The notes under the pieces: model-generated
The model's input: only the letters and a program-made list of their open reading frames with translations
Told to the model about the DNA's origin: nothing
Database searches by the model: none
Translations under genes and position numbers: made by a program
In this document: positions 45,645 through 53,909 of the stretch, one piece after another
Numbering within the stretch: position 1 is the stretch's first letter
Layout: every line of letters starts with the position of its first letter
Assembly (NCBI GenBank): GCA_964624145.1
Contig: CAZUXT010000006.1
Span: 62,001 to 126,000, forward strand
Direction: 5' to 3'
Length of the DNA stretch: 64,000 nucleotides
Origin: WJMT01 sp964624145
GTDB lineage: Bacteria; Acidobacteriota; Aminicenantia; Aminicenantales; Aminicenantaceae

Positions 45645-45989
45645 ATGCATAAAAATTTAAAACCATTGATTTTACTTTTCTTTTTTTTAGTCGTGACAAG
45701 CGCGCCTCTTTTAGCCCAAGATGCGGACCTGTCTAACAACAGAGCTTCTCTGTTTAAACTATCCTTGATCATAGGCGCAGCTGTGATAACCCTTGCTTCG
45801 GCCGCAGGTATTTTCGGCCAAGCCAAAGCTATTAGCAGCGCCTGCGAAGGTATCTCTAGAAATCCTAATGCAGGGCCCCACATCCGGTTTTTGCTGATAT
45901 TCGGCTTGGTTCTCATCGAAACCCTTGTCATCTATGCTCTTCTTATCTCTATAATTATACTCATGGTAAAGTGGGGACAGTACGTTTGA
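45645..45989 (+). CDS. atpE: F0F1 ATP synthase subunit c, with leader and sodium-type residues
   Basis: 114 residues, longer than the usual 75-85 because of an N-terminal signal-like leader (KPLILLFFFLVVTSAPLLAQ, about 6-25). The mature part holds two helices: ASAAGIFGQAKAISSACEGISRNPNA with Q59, and LLIFGLVLIETLVIYALLISIIIL with E92, T93 and Y97. The Gln, Glu, Ser/Thr and Tyr positions match those of sodium-binding c subunits in spacing (Q to E is 33 residues, as in Ilyobacter). The ion is inferred, not proven. Confidence 0.9.
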   Translation: MHKNLKPLILLFFFLVVTSAPLLAQDADLSNNRASLFKLSLIIGAAVITLASAAGIFGQAKAISSACEGISRNPNAGPHIRFLLIFGLVLIETLVIYALLISIIILMVKWGQYV

Positions 45990-46014
45990 TCATAACGATT
46001 AAACAATCAAGCTA

Positions 46015-46884
46015 ATGCATGATTCTGTCTTCAGTATCGTCAAAACGACATTTAAAAGATTCAACGAAGACAAATGCGGGAATTTTTCCATAGTTGTTTC
46101 TTATTTCACATTACTGTGCGCCATACCCCTGGTTGCTCTTTTTGCTTTCATCACAACAAAAGTATTAGGGAGCGCTGAGCTTGCCTTCCGCAGCCTTAAC
46201 ATTTTATCCGACGAATTTTTTGCACAGATGGACCCCCTCTTTTTTGAACGGGTTCAAGCCTTATCTAGAAACATAGGGAATCTTGGCTGGTTCGGACTTG
46301 CCGGATCTTTCATAGCGGGTAGCTTCCTGTTTTCCAATCTCATCTATTCCATCAATTTTATATTTAAAGCCAATTACCAAAAATCATTTTTTTACAACCG
46401 GCTTATGGAGTACCTGATCATGTTCGTTCTGGGAATAATAATGCTGATATCCCTTTCCATTACCGCCATATGGACCGCGCTGCACAGAACTCTGAAAGAG
46501 AGCGAAGTCATTGCCAACCATATAAATCCCAAAATCGTGTCCATAACGGATAATTTCCTTCTCCAGTATCTCATTCCGCTCACTCTGACATTTGTTGTTT
46601 TTTTTATCCTTTATAAGTTTATTCCGGAGATCAAAGTCCATACAAAAGCAGCGGTCATAGCCGCGGCCATATGCACTTTACTATGGGAAGTCTTTAAAAG
46701 TCTGTTCGCGTTTTATGTGGCCCACTTTTCAGCCATCGGAATAGTCCTATCACAACTGCTTCAAGGAACCCTGACTTCAATAATATTCTTTCTACTGTGG
46801 ATATCTTTTTCTCTGATAATCTTTTTCTGGTGTGCAGAGCTGGCGGCCGTGCTAAACGAGAGGATTCATGAAAAAACAGCTTGA
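46015..46884 (+). CDS. YihY/UPF0761 family membrane protein
   Basis: 289 residues with six membrane segments. FKRFNEDKCGNFSIVVSYFTLLCAIPLVAL at the start, FLLQYLIPLTLTFVVFFILYKFIPEIKVHTKAAVIAAAICTLLWEVFKSLFAFYV and SIIFFLLWISFSLIIFFWCAELAAVLNE are the YihY family blocks. Members were once annotated as ribonuclease BN, but that is not supported; the role is unknown. It overlaps lpxD by 17 bases. Confidence 0.9.
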   Translation: MHDSVFSIVKTTFKRFNEDKCGNFSIVVSYFTLLCAIPLVALFAFITTKVLGSAELAFRSLNILSDEFFAQMDPLFFERVQALSRNIGNLGWFGLAGSFIAGSFLFSNLIYSINFIFKANYQKSFFYNRLMEYLIMFVLGIIMLISLSITAIWTALHRTLKESEVIANHINPKIVSITDNFLLQYLIPLTLTFVVFFILYKFIPEIKVHTKAAVIAAAICTLLWEVFKSLFAFYVAHFSAIGIVLSQLLQGTLTSIIFFLLWISFSLIIFFWCAELAAVLNERIHEKTA

Positions 46885-47926
46885 TAAACCGTCTCCGCCT
46901 TTCACGGTAAAAAAGATCGCCAAATACCTGAACTGTCCTTTTGAAGGAAACGGTCAAACCATAATAAAAGGAGTTTCCAGCCTCGAAAAAGCCAAAAAAG
47001 GCGATTTGGTTTTTTTCTCTCAACGAAAATTCAGGAAATCCTTGGAAAACACTCGTGCTTCTGCTGCCATCATCCCAACCAAGGAAACATTCAACCGGAT
47101 TCCTGTCATCAAATCAGAAAATCCGCATCTGAGCTTTATCAAAGTCATTGAACTTCTGCATCATCCTGAACTCCCTGAACCAGGAATTCACCCTACCGCT
47201 TCGGTTTCTCCCTCAGCCAAAATCGGAACTCATGTCTCCATAGGGGCCTTCTCATACATAGGAGATGATGTTGAAATAGGCAACAGAACCATCATCTTTC
47301 CCCTTGTCACTATCTACCCGGAGGTTACAATAGGACAAGACTGTATTATCCATTCACATGTTTCTATCCGAAGTTCCACGGAAATCGGAAAGAGAGTTAT
47401 CATTCACAACGGAGTAACCCTTGGTTCGGATGGTTTCGGCTATGTAAAGAAAAAAGACGGTTCCTATACGAAAATCCCACAAATCGGAAAAATCATCGTT
47501 AAAGATCATGTTGAGATAGGTGCAAATACAGCTGTGGACAGAGCTGCCTTGGATAACACTGTTATTCACAGGGGAGTCAAAATAGACAACCTGGTTCAAA
47601 TAGGACATAATGTCAAAATAGGGGAAAACTCAATCATTGCCGGACAAACAGGCATCAGCGGCAGCGTCAAGGTGGGGAAAAACGTAATCATGGGAGGACA
47701 GGTCGGCATAGCTGACCATATAGAAATCGGCGATAACGTGATCATAGCTGCAAAATCCGGGGTCTCGGGTAATGTCCCACCAGATGTGATCATTGCCGGT
47801 TATCCCCATCAGGATATTATGACATGGAAAAAAATATGGGCTTCCTTATCTCAACTACGCCCCTTGATGAAAGAGGTCAAGAGCCTTAAGAAGCGCCTTG
47901 AAAAACTTGAAAACAAAGAAAAATAA
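46868..47926 (+). CDS. lpxD: UDP-3-O-acylglucosamine N-acyltransferase
   Basis: 352 residues. The N-terminal uridine-binding domain (about 12-105, with VSSLEKAKKGDLVFFSQRKF) is followed by hexapeptide repeats (about 115-300; IHPTASVSPSAKIG and VEIGANTAVDRAALDNTVI) and a C-terminal helical tail. The catalytic histidine should be in the VQIGHNVKIGENSII segment. It adds the second acyl chain in lipid A synthesis. The 47927-48224 gap after it holds the structured element at 48022-48150. Confidence 0.95.
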   Translation: MKKQLDKPSPPFTVKKIAKYLNCPFEGNGQTIIKGVSSLEKAKKGDLVFFSQRKFRKSLENTRASAAIIPTKETFNRIPVIKSENPHLSFIKVIELLHHPELPEPGIHPTASVSPSAKIGTHVSIGAFSYIGDDVEIGNRTIIFPLVTIYPEVTIGQDCIIHSHVSIRSSTEIGKRVIIHNGVTLGSDGFGYVKKKDGSYTKIPQIGKIIVKDHVEIGANTAVDRAALDNTVIHRGVKIDNLVQIGHNVKIGENSIIAGQTGISGSVKVGKNVIMGGQVGIADHIEIGDNVIIAAKSGVSGNVPPDVIIAGYPHQDIMTWKKIWASLSQLRPLMKEVKSLKKRLEKLENKEK

Positions 47927-48021
47927 AACCAAGCATTATCCTGGTTATTTATCCTGGATGATGAACGAGTCAATGTTTAGGATAGCTTACTGAAATTCAG
48001 GTGTGGCTGAAGCGACATTGA

Positions 48022-48150
48022 AGATTTAGCCTTTCGAGTGCTGTGTTTGAGGGAACTCGGCAAAGCCGAGCTGTGAGTATGTTTGACCCACGGACGGGGG
48101 GAGTTACGCAGCAGCCGAAAACACAGTGCGAGGAATGGCGTTAAAAATCT
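48022..48150. repeat. Structured intergenic element with nested hairpins
   Basis: A long imperfect palindrome pairs AGATTT at the left with AAATCT at the right and CTGTGTTT with AAACACAG further in. A perfect inner hairpin, CTCGGC-AAA-GCCGAG (48056-48070), sits inside it. The sequence does not code for protein. It may be a repetitive extragenic element, a MITE-like remnant or a non-coding RNA. I do not recognise a known family, so only the structure is claimed. Confidence 0.45.
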
Positions 48151-48200
48151 GAAGGGAGCATAAGCTATATCTGGATTTCAAATCGGCTTGCCTCAATGGT

Positions 48201-48226
48201 AAAAAAATGAACATCGCCATTTTTTT
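48201..48226. terminator. A+T hairpin between convergent lpxD and trxB
   Basis: AAAAAAATG pairs with CATTTTTTT around an 8-base loop, directly at the trxB stop codon. On the minus strand it ends in a T run, as an intrinsic terminator does, although the stem lacks G+C. It is symmetric and could act on both transcripts. Confidence 0.45.
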
Positions 48227-49160
48227 ATGAATAAGTCAGGTTATTTTCCTCGATATACTTATTTACGGCAAGCCCGGCCTCCACTCCGGCTCCCACAGCC
48301 GTTGCGACCTGGTTGCTGCAGGCATCCGTCACATCGCCCGCTGCAAATATTCCCCGCTCGGACGTGGCCATGTTCTTTGTGACTATGATCTCCCCTTTGT
48401 CATTCAAATCCACCAGCCCCTTTACAATATCCGTATTGGGGATCATGCCTACAGAAACAAAAATTCCTTCAATTTCTATCTCGGATTCCTTGTTGTTTAT
48501 TATATTTAATATCCTTGCTGACCGGACCCTTTGCTCCCCGTTTATCTCCTTTACAACCGAATCCAGCTTAAACTCTATCTTTTCATGATCTTTAGCTCTC
48601 GCCTGGAGTACTTTTTCCGCCCTGAATTGATCCCGCCTGTGAATGACAATCACTTTTTTCGCAAACCTTGTCAGGAACAATGCTTCTGTCAAAGCATAGC
48701 TTCCCCCTCCCACAACAGCGATGACTTTATCTCTAAAAAAAGCTCCGTCACAAGTGGCACAGTAGGATACTCCACGTCCTGTAAACTGGCTCTCGCCGGG
48801 AACATCCAGCTTCCTGTGACTTGATCCGGTTGCAATAATGAGGCCTCTGGCTGAATATTCCTTTTCCGCGGTCATCACAGTCCAGATATCATCTGTTCTT
48901 ACAATTTTATTTATCTCCTCCTGATTTATCTCACATCCAAATCTTAAGGCTTGAGATTTAAATCCCTCCGCAAGCGAAAAAGACGGCACGGCCTCGGAAA
49001 AACCAGGATAATTTTCTATGATATCTGTCAGCAAGATCTGCCCCCCCGGAATTCCCTTATCTAAAATAAGGGTTTTTAACAGAGCTCGTCCCGTATAAAT
49101 CCCCGCTGATAAACCCGCAGGTCCGGCTCCTGCAATCACCACATCATATGTTTGTTTCAT
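48225..49160 (-). CDS. trxB: Thioredoxin reductase
   Basis: 311 residues. The FAD motif is VVIAGAGPAGLSAGIYTGRA, the redox-active disulfide is SYCATCDGAFF (C134 and C137), and the NAD(P)H motif is VIAVVGGGSYALTEALFLT. The last part GIFAAGDVTDACSNQVATAVGAGVEAG is the second FAD site. It reduces thioredoxin. The nucleotide motif has GGGSYA rather than the common GGGDSA, which hints at a modified pyridine-nucleotide site. It ends the long minus-strand housekeeping block. Confidence 0.92.
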   Translation of the reverse strand: MKQTYDVVIAGAGPAGLSAGIYTGRALLKTLILDKGIPGGQILLTDIIENYPGFSEAVPSFSLAEGFKSQALRFGCEINQEEINKIVRTDDIWTVMTAEKEYSARGLIIATGSSHRKLDVPGESQFTGRGVSYCATCDGAFFRDKVIAVVGGGSYALTEALFLTRFAKKVIVIHRRDQFRAEKVLQARAKDHEKIEFKLDSVVKEINGEQRVRSARILNIINNKESEIEIEGIFVSVGMIPNTDIVKGLVDLNDKGEIIVTKNMATSERGIFAAGDVTDACSNQVATAVGAGVEAGLAVNKYIEENNLTYS

Positions 49161-49190
49161 GTCTGAATATTCCTTTCTTTTCCTGATCGA

Positions 49191-50036
49191 TCATCCCCAA
49201 CCAAGTTTCTCCTGGACAAGGTCAAAATAATTTCTTTTCGGTGAGGAAATCAAAGAAAGCGCATAGTTGCTGTTCTTTATCTCCACTCCTTCATTCTTCT
49301 TAATTAAATTCCCTCTTTGCCCGTCTAAAGTCAGATAGGTCTTTTCTCCTCCTGAAAGGACCTTGATCATGACCTTTGATTCTGATGAAATGACCATAGG
49401 ACGAAATGTGAGCGTGTGAGGGCAGATAGGAGCAATGATAATGGCGGGAATATGAGGCTGTATAATAGGACCGCCTGCTGAAAGTGAGTAAGCTGTGGAA
49501 CCAGTGGGGGTAGATATGATGATCCCGTCTAAACGCGGTACAGCTATCTTCTTCTCATTGATCCATATCTCACACCTGATCATCCTTGCCATAGCCCCTT
49601 TATTTATGACGATATCATTCAAACAAAGAAACGTTTTCTTCTGATGAGAAACCTCCAGCATCTGTCTGTGGCTGACAATGGAATCATTTCCCTTTAAATA
49701 TTCATCCAGAGTGATATACATCTCGTCGAGGGGAACTTCAGTTAAAAATCCAAGACTTCCCATATTCACTCCCATAACAGGGACTCCCGACTTTGCAGCT
49801 AAATAAGCGATACTCAGCATTGTTCCGTCTCCACCCAATACAATCACCATGTCAGATAATCCAGGCACCTTTTCTCTGCGCAGCCCCTTGTTCTTCCTCA
49901 GTTTCTTCGCTGCAAACTCTTCTAAAACACATTCAATGCCGTTTTTTTCAAAATAGAGCGTAAGCTCTCTCAAGACTTTTTTAATGCCAGGTGCATGAGG
50001 CTTGATGACAAATCCCGCTTTTTTAATCTTTTTCAT
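49191..50036 (-). CDS. nadK: NAD kinase
   Basis: 281 residues. MVIVLGGDGTMLSIAYLAA (about 62-80) carries the GGDGT catalytic motif, and GVNMGSLGFLTEV, DGIIISTPTGSTAYSLSAGGPI and the C-terminal DGQRG are the family blocks. It phosphorylates NAD to NADP. It overlaps tlyA by 14 bases; tlyA followed by nadK is a common order in many bacteria. Confidence 0.95.
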   Translation of the reverse strand: MKKIKKAGFVIKPHAPGIKKVLRELTLYFEKNGIECVLEEFAAKKLRKNKGLRREKVPGLSDMVIVLGGDGTMLSIAYLAAKSGVPVMGVNMGSLGFLTEVPLDEMYITLDEYLKGNDSIVSHRQMLEVSHQKKTFLCLNDIVINKGAMARMIRCEIWINEKKIAVPRLDGIIISTPTGSTAYSLSAGGPIIQPHIPAIIIAPICPHTLTFRPMVISSESKVMIKVLSGGEKTYLTLDGQRGNLIKKNEGVEIKNSNYALSLISSPKRNYFDLVQEKLGWG

Positions 50037-50811
50037 TCCAAACAGCCTCCTTAATCAATGTCTTTAATTTCTTTAAATCAGGATCCTTCCCTGTTACAGA
50101 ACACAAAATAAAAAATTCCCTGTTTCCCTTCTGACCTTTAACAGGACTTCCCGTTACATTCCGGACATCCAGCCCCAAATCAAGGACCTCTCCTACAATC
50201 CTATTCAGCACGTCTTCATGAATATTTGGGTCCTTGATGACTCCATTCTTCCCCACCTGGCTTCTTCCCGCTTCAAATTGAGGCTTGATCAAAGAAATGA
50301 CCTCTCCTCTCCTTAAAATATTCCGGACAGCCGGAAGCACCTTTAAGACAGAAATAAAAGACAGATCCATGGTCACAAGCTGGATCTCCTCATCAAAATC
50401 CTCTGTTTCCAGAAATCGAGCGTTCTTCTGTATAAGCATAACTCTCGGATCATTTCTCAGCTTCCAGTCGATCTGTCTTGTGTCAACATCAACAGCGAAT
50501 ACCTTTTGAGCTCCCCTTTGAAGCAGACAGTCCGTAAATCCCCCTGTGGAAGCCCCTAAATCCGCTGCTGTTATCCCTCTGGCATCAATCTTGAATTCAT
50601 CCAGGGCTTTCTCTAATTTAATACCCCCACGCCCCACATAAACGGGCTTTTGATCTAAGGAAAGATCCATGCTCTTGTCAATGAAATCCCCAGCTTTCTT
50701 TATTTTTTCCCCTGACGCCCTCACAAGCCCGGCCATAATCAAGGCTCGGGCCTTATTGCGGCTTTCTGCAAGCCCCCTGTCAACAAGAAGTTTATCAGCC
50801 CTTTCCTTCAT
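50023..50811 (-). CDS. tlyA: TlyA family RNA methyltransferase
   Basis: 262 residues. An S4 RNA-binding domain (about 1-60, ERADKLLVDRGLAESRNKARALIMAGLV) precedes an FtsJ-like methyltransferase (GRGGIKLEKALDEFKI, AADLGASTGGFTDCLLQRGA, VTMDLSFISV, LIKPQFEAGR). TlyA proteins methylate ribose of cytidines in 16S and 23S rRNA. The old name hemolysin is not supported here. It precedes nadK in the same transcript. Confidence 0.93.
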   Translation of the reverse strand: MKERADKLLVDRGLAESRNKARALIMAGLVRASGEKIKKAGDFIDKSMDLSLDQKPVYVGRGGIKLEKALDEFKIDARGITAADLGASTGGFTDCLLQRGAQKVFAVDVDTRQIDWKLRNDPRVMLIQKNARFLETEDFDEEIQLVTMDLSFISVLKVLPAVRNILRRGEVISLIKPQFEAGRSQVGKNGVIKDPNIHEDVLNRIVGEVLDLGLDVRNVTGSPVKGQKGNREFFILCSVTGKDPDLKKLKTLIKEAVWNEKD

Positions 50812-50835
50812 TGTTCTGTGAAAAAACCTGCAATT

Positions 50836-52713
50836 CTATGCTTTATACAGACTCTCTATATGGTCAACAATACCATCCGGGTCCAGTCCGAACATTTTTT
50901 TTATCTGCTCCACTTTTCCTACCGGATAAATCTTTTTTGGTATGCCTATTCTCTTGAATTTAATATTAAAAATATTCCTGTTGTCTAAAAATTCCCTAAC
51001 CGCGCTTCCAAACCCACCGGTAACAACGCCTTCCTCTGCTGTAATGACCGCACTCCCTTTTTCAGCAAAGCTAAGAATCATCTCTCCATCCAGGGGACTG
51101 GCAAACCGTGCATTCATAACAGCAAGGCTTACTCCCTTTCTTTCCAGTTTATCCGCTGCTTCCAGACAAGGATGAACCATATGACCGTAGGCAATGAGCA
51201 GATCCTTCCCTTCTTTCAAAAGCTCGCCTTTCCCGACAGGGATATCTTTAAAATCCTTATCCATGGGAACTCCGAAGGCTTTCCCCTTCGGAAACCGGAG
51301 AGCGACAGGATGTCCATAAGAAAAGGCGGAACTCAACATATGCTGGAGCTCATTTTCATCTTTGGGAGCCATGACAATCATATTCGGAAGATGCCTGAAA
51401 TAGACAATATCATTGATTCCCTGATGCGTGGGACCGTCATCAGGCACAATCCCGGCCCGGTCCAAAGCAAATATTATTGGAATATCCATCAAGCTGACAT
51501 CATGATAAAGCTGGTCATAAGCCCTCTGAAGAAATGTTGAATAAATGGCGACAACCGGCTTAAATCCACTCAAGGCCAGCGCTGCAGAAAAGTCCACGGC
51601 GTGCTGTTCGGCAATACCCACATCAAAAAAATGTTCGGGAAACCTCTCTGCAAAATCTTTAAGCCCTGTTCCACCCGGCATTGCAGCTGTGACAGCGACT
51701 ATATCTCTATCTTTTTCTGCCAGCTTTTCCATGGTTTTTCCAAAAACCGATGAAAAAGTCGGCCGTGAATCCCCGCTCTCCATTTTGCCTGTCTTTATAT
51801 CAAACGGGTGGGCGCTGTGAAACCTGGAAGGCTCGTTCTGAGCCGGAAGGTAGCCCTTTCCTTTTTTAGTGGCGCAGAGAACAATCACAGGTCCGTCATA
51901 ATATTTGGCTTCTTCAAAAGCTTCGATCAAAGACTTCAGGCTGTGCCCTTCTACAGCTCCTATATAACGTATCCCGAGTTCTTCAAACAGAAGACCGGGA
52001 AAAAAAGTCTTTTTGATGGCCTCCTCAAAAGCCCTTCCTGCCTTTATTAACGGCCATCCTATGACCGGTATAGCTTTAAGAAAGGTCTTTGCATGATCCT
52101 TTATCTTCAAATAGTGCTGCCCGGATACAAGATAAGTCAAATATTTGGACAAGGCCCCGACATTGGGAGAAATGGACATCTCATTATAATTTAAAACAAT
52201 GACTATCTTTTCTCTGTGATGTCCTATCTGGTTCAAGGCTTCCCATGCCACTCCTCCGGTCAGGCCTCCATCCCCAACGACCGCTATTATGTTGTGGTTT
52301 TGATTTTTTCTATCCCTGGCAACGGCCATGCCCATAGCTGCTGACAGCGCTGTTGAGGCATGCCCTGTGTTGAAAATATCATGCTCACTTTCTTCTCTAA
52401 CCGGGAAGCCTGAAAGTCCCCCCATTTTTCTGAGCTTATAAAAGTCATCCTTTCTTCCGGTGAGTATTTTATGCGTATAGCATTGATGACCCACATCCCA
52501 TAATATTTTATCCTTGGGCGAATCAAAAACATAATTGAGAGCCAAAGTCAGCTCAACAACACCTAGATTAGGGGAAAGGTGACCGCCGTTCTTTGAAACG
52601 ACCCTGATTATCAGGCTCCTTATCTCCCCAGCGAGAGCATAAAGCTGCTTAAAGGAAAGATTTTTGAGATCCCGGGGATCTTTTATCTGTTCAATGATAC
52701 TTCTATTCTCCAT
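50836..52713 (-). CDS. dxs: 1-deoxy-D-xylulose-5-phosphate synthase
   Basis: 625 residues, a standard length. The thiamine diphosphate region shows GHQCYTHKILTGR and VGDGGLTGGVAWEALNQIG with NEMSISPN; the middle holds FDVGIAEQHAVDFSAALALSG. It catalyses the first step of the MEP pathway from pyruvate and glyceraldehyde 3-phosphate. It overlaps ispA by 11 bases; ispA and dxs together supply isoprenoid precursors and prenyl chains. Confidence 0.96.
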   Translation of the reverse strand: MENRSIIEQIKDPRDLKNLSFKQLYALAGEIRSLIIRVVSKNGGHLSPNLGVVELTLALNYVFDSPKDKILWDVGHQCYTHKILTGRKDDFYKLRKMGGLSGFPVREESEHDIFNTGHASTALSAAMGMAVARDRKNQNHNIIAVVGDGGLTGGVAWEALNQIGHHREKIVIVLNYNEMSISPNVGALSKYLTYLVSGQHYLKIKDHAKTFLKAIPVIGWPLIKAGRAFEEAIKKTFFPGLLFEELGIRYIGAVEGHSLKSLIEAFEEAKYYDGPVIVLCATKKGKGYLPAQNEPSRFHSAHPFDIKTGKMESGDSRPTFSSVFGKTMEKLAEKDRDIVAVTAAMPGGTGLKDFAERFPEHFFDVGIAEQHAVDFSAALALSGFKPVVAIYSTFLQRAYDQLYHDVSLMDIPIIFALDRAGIVPDDGPTHQGINDIVYFRHLPNMIVMAPKDENELQHMLSSAFSYGHPVALRFPKGKAFGVPMDKDFKDIPVGKGELLKEGKDLLIAYGHMVHPCLEAADKLERKGVSLAVMNARFASPLDGEMILSFAEKGSAVITAEEGVVTGGFGSAVREFLDNRNIFNIKFKRIGIPKKIYPVGKVEQIKKMFGLDPDGIVDHIESLYKA

Positions 52714-53569
52714 TGTGCTTCCTTACCTCCAAAAGCTTTAATGCCAAGTATCTCAGCTCTTCAGATACTATTGGCTTCTCATCCAGCGCTTTGACCGCTG
52801 AGTTGACATATTTAAAAAGCTTTTTTCTTGCGCTGTCACGACCGCTAAAAAAAACCTCGTTGGGGCTGAACGGTTTCCCGTCCCTGATATCCTCATAGGA
52901 ATCCAGAATATCATCCCTTACCTGAAAGGCAAATCCCAGATTCTCGGCATACTTTGATACTGCATCCAACTCATCAGGAGAAGCCTGTCCCAGCAGAGCC
53001 CCTGTTCTCACCGAAGCGGATATAAGACTGCCTGTCTTTTTCATCACTAACGAATAATAATCCTCTCTTTGTAAATCTTTCTTTGACGCTTTAATATCCA
53101 GATACTGTCCGCCCACCATGCCTGAAAGTCCGGCAGAGCGGCTTATCTCTTCTATGACTTTTATTCTTTTGTCAAGAGCTTCACTTTGAACAAAAGTCTG
53201 TGAAAGGATCTCAAAGGCCAAGGTGAGTAGGGCATCTCCCGCAAGAATAGCGACATCTTCTCCATACGCTTTATGACAGGACGGTTTTCCCCGCCTGAAA
53301 TCATCATCGTCCATAGCTGGCAGGTCATCATGTATCAGAGAATAGTTATGAATGAGCTCAATGGAACAGGCAAAAGGAAGGGCCATATCACAATCACATC
53401 CGAAACTTTCCCCTGCACACAGCACGAGAAGAGGCCTGAATCTTTTTCCTCCGGAGAAAACGGAATATTTCATCGCGTCCGCCAGTCCTCCTTTATAGCG
53501 TTCAAGTATTTTTTTTAGCTCTTTCTCAATCAAGCTTTTCTTTACTTGAATTTTTTCTTCTATTTTCAT
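52703..53569 (-). CDS. ispA: Polyprenyl (farnesyl/geranyl) diphosphate synthase
   Basis: About 288 residues. The first aspartate-rich motif is IHDDLPAMDDDDFRRGKPSCH and the second is FQVRDDILDSYED. It condenses IPP with allylic diphosphates. I use the ATG at 53569, a base pair away from the xseB stop, because the long open frame up to 53734 runs through xseB and has no family similarity. It lies between xseB and dxs. Confidence 0.92.
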   Translation of the reverse strand: MKIEEKIQVKKSLIEKELKKILERYKGGLADAMKYSVFSGGKRFRPLLVLCAGESFGCDCDMALPFACSIELIHNYSLIHDDLPAMDDDDFRRGKPSCHKAYGEDVAILAGDALLTLAFEILSQTFVQSEALDKRIKVIEEISRSAGLSGMVGGQYLDIKASKKDLQREDYYSLVMKKTGSLISASVRTGALLGQASPDELDAVSKYAENLGFAFQVRDDILDSYEDIRDGKPFSPNEVFFSGRDSARKKLFKYVNSAVKALDEKPIVSEELRYLALKLLEVRKHNGE

Positions 53570-53570
53570 T

Positions 53571-53876
53571 CTAAAATGGAAGAGGCTCGTTTCCTCCGTT
53601 ATCAGGGTCCTCTTTGTCTTCTTCATCATCTTCCGGAGGCTTTTCATCATTTTCATCCATATCAAAAGGCTCAGCCGAGATATTTCCTTCTTCATCTTTG
53701 AGAAGAATCTCAACTTTTTTTTCAGCTTTTTCAAGCTCCTTTCTTAAAAATTTAGCGAGCTTAATCCCTTTTTCAAAAAATTTTAAAGACTCGTCTAAAG
53801 ACAGATTTCCCTGCTCTAACTTCTCTACAGTTGCCTCTAACTCCTTCAGTGCTTTTTCAAAATTCAGTTCTTTCAT
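53571..53876 (-). CDS. xseB: Exodeoxyribonuclease VII small subunit, with acidic tail
   Basis: 101 residues. The XseB core is residues 1-62 (LNFEKALKELEATVEKLEQGNLSLDESLKFFEKGIKLAKF). A tail of about 30 acidic residues (DMDENDEKPPEDDEEDKEDPD) follows, which is longer than normal. It is the regulatory partner of XseA. The stop is directly followed by ispA. Confidence 0.92.
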   Translation of the reverse strand: MKELNFEKALKELEATVEKLEQGNLSLDESLKFFEKGIKLAKFLRKELEKAEKKVEILLKDEEGNISAEPFDMDENDEKPPEDDEEDKEDPDNGGNEPLPF

Positions 53877-53909
53877 TTTATTCTCCTATTTAATCCATTG
53901 GATCAGGTT

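Noticed and set aside
48022..48150. Integron attC site or group II intron end
   Set aside because: A GTTAAAA is present, but the matching RYYYAAC box is not, and no domain V sequence is visible. Only a structured element is claimed.
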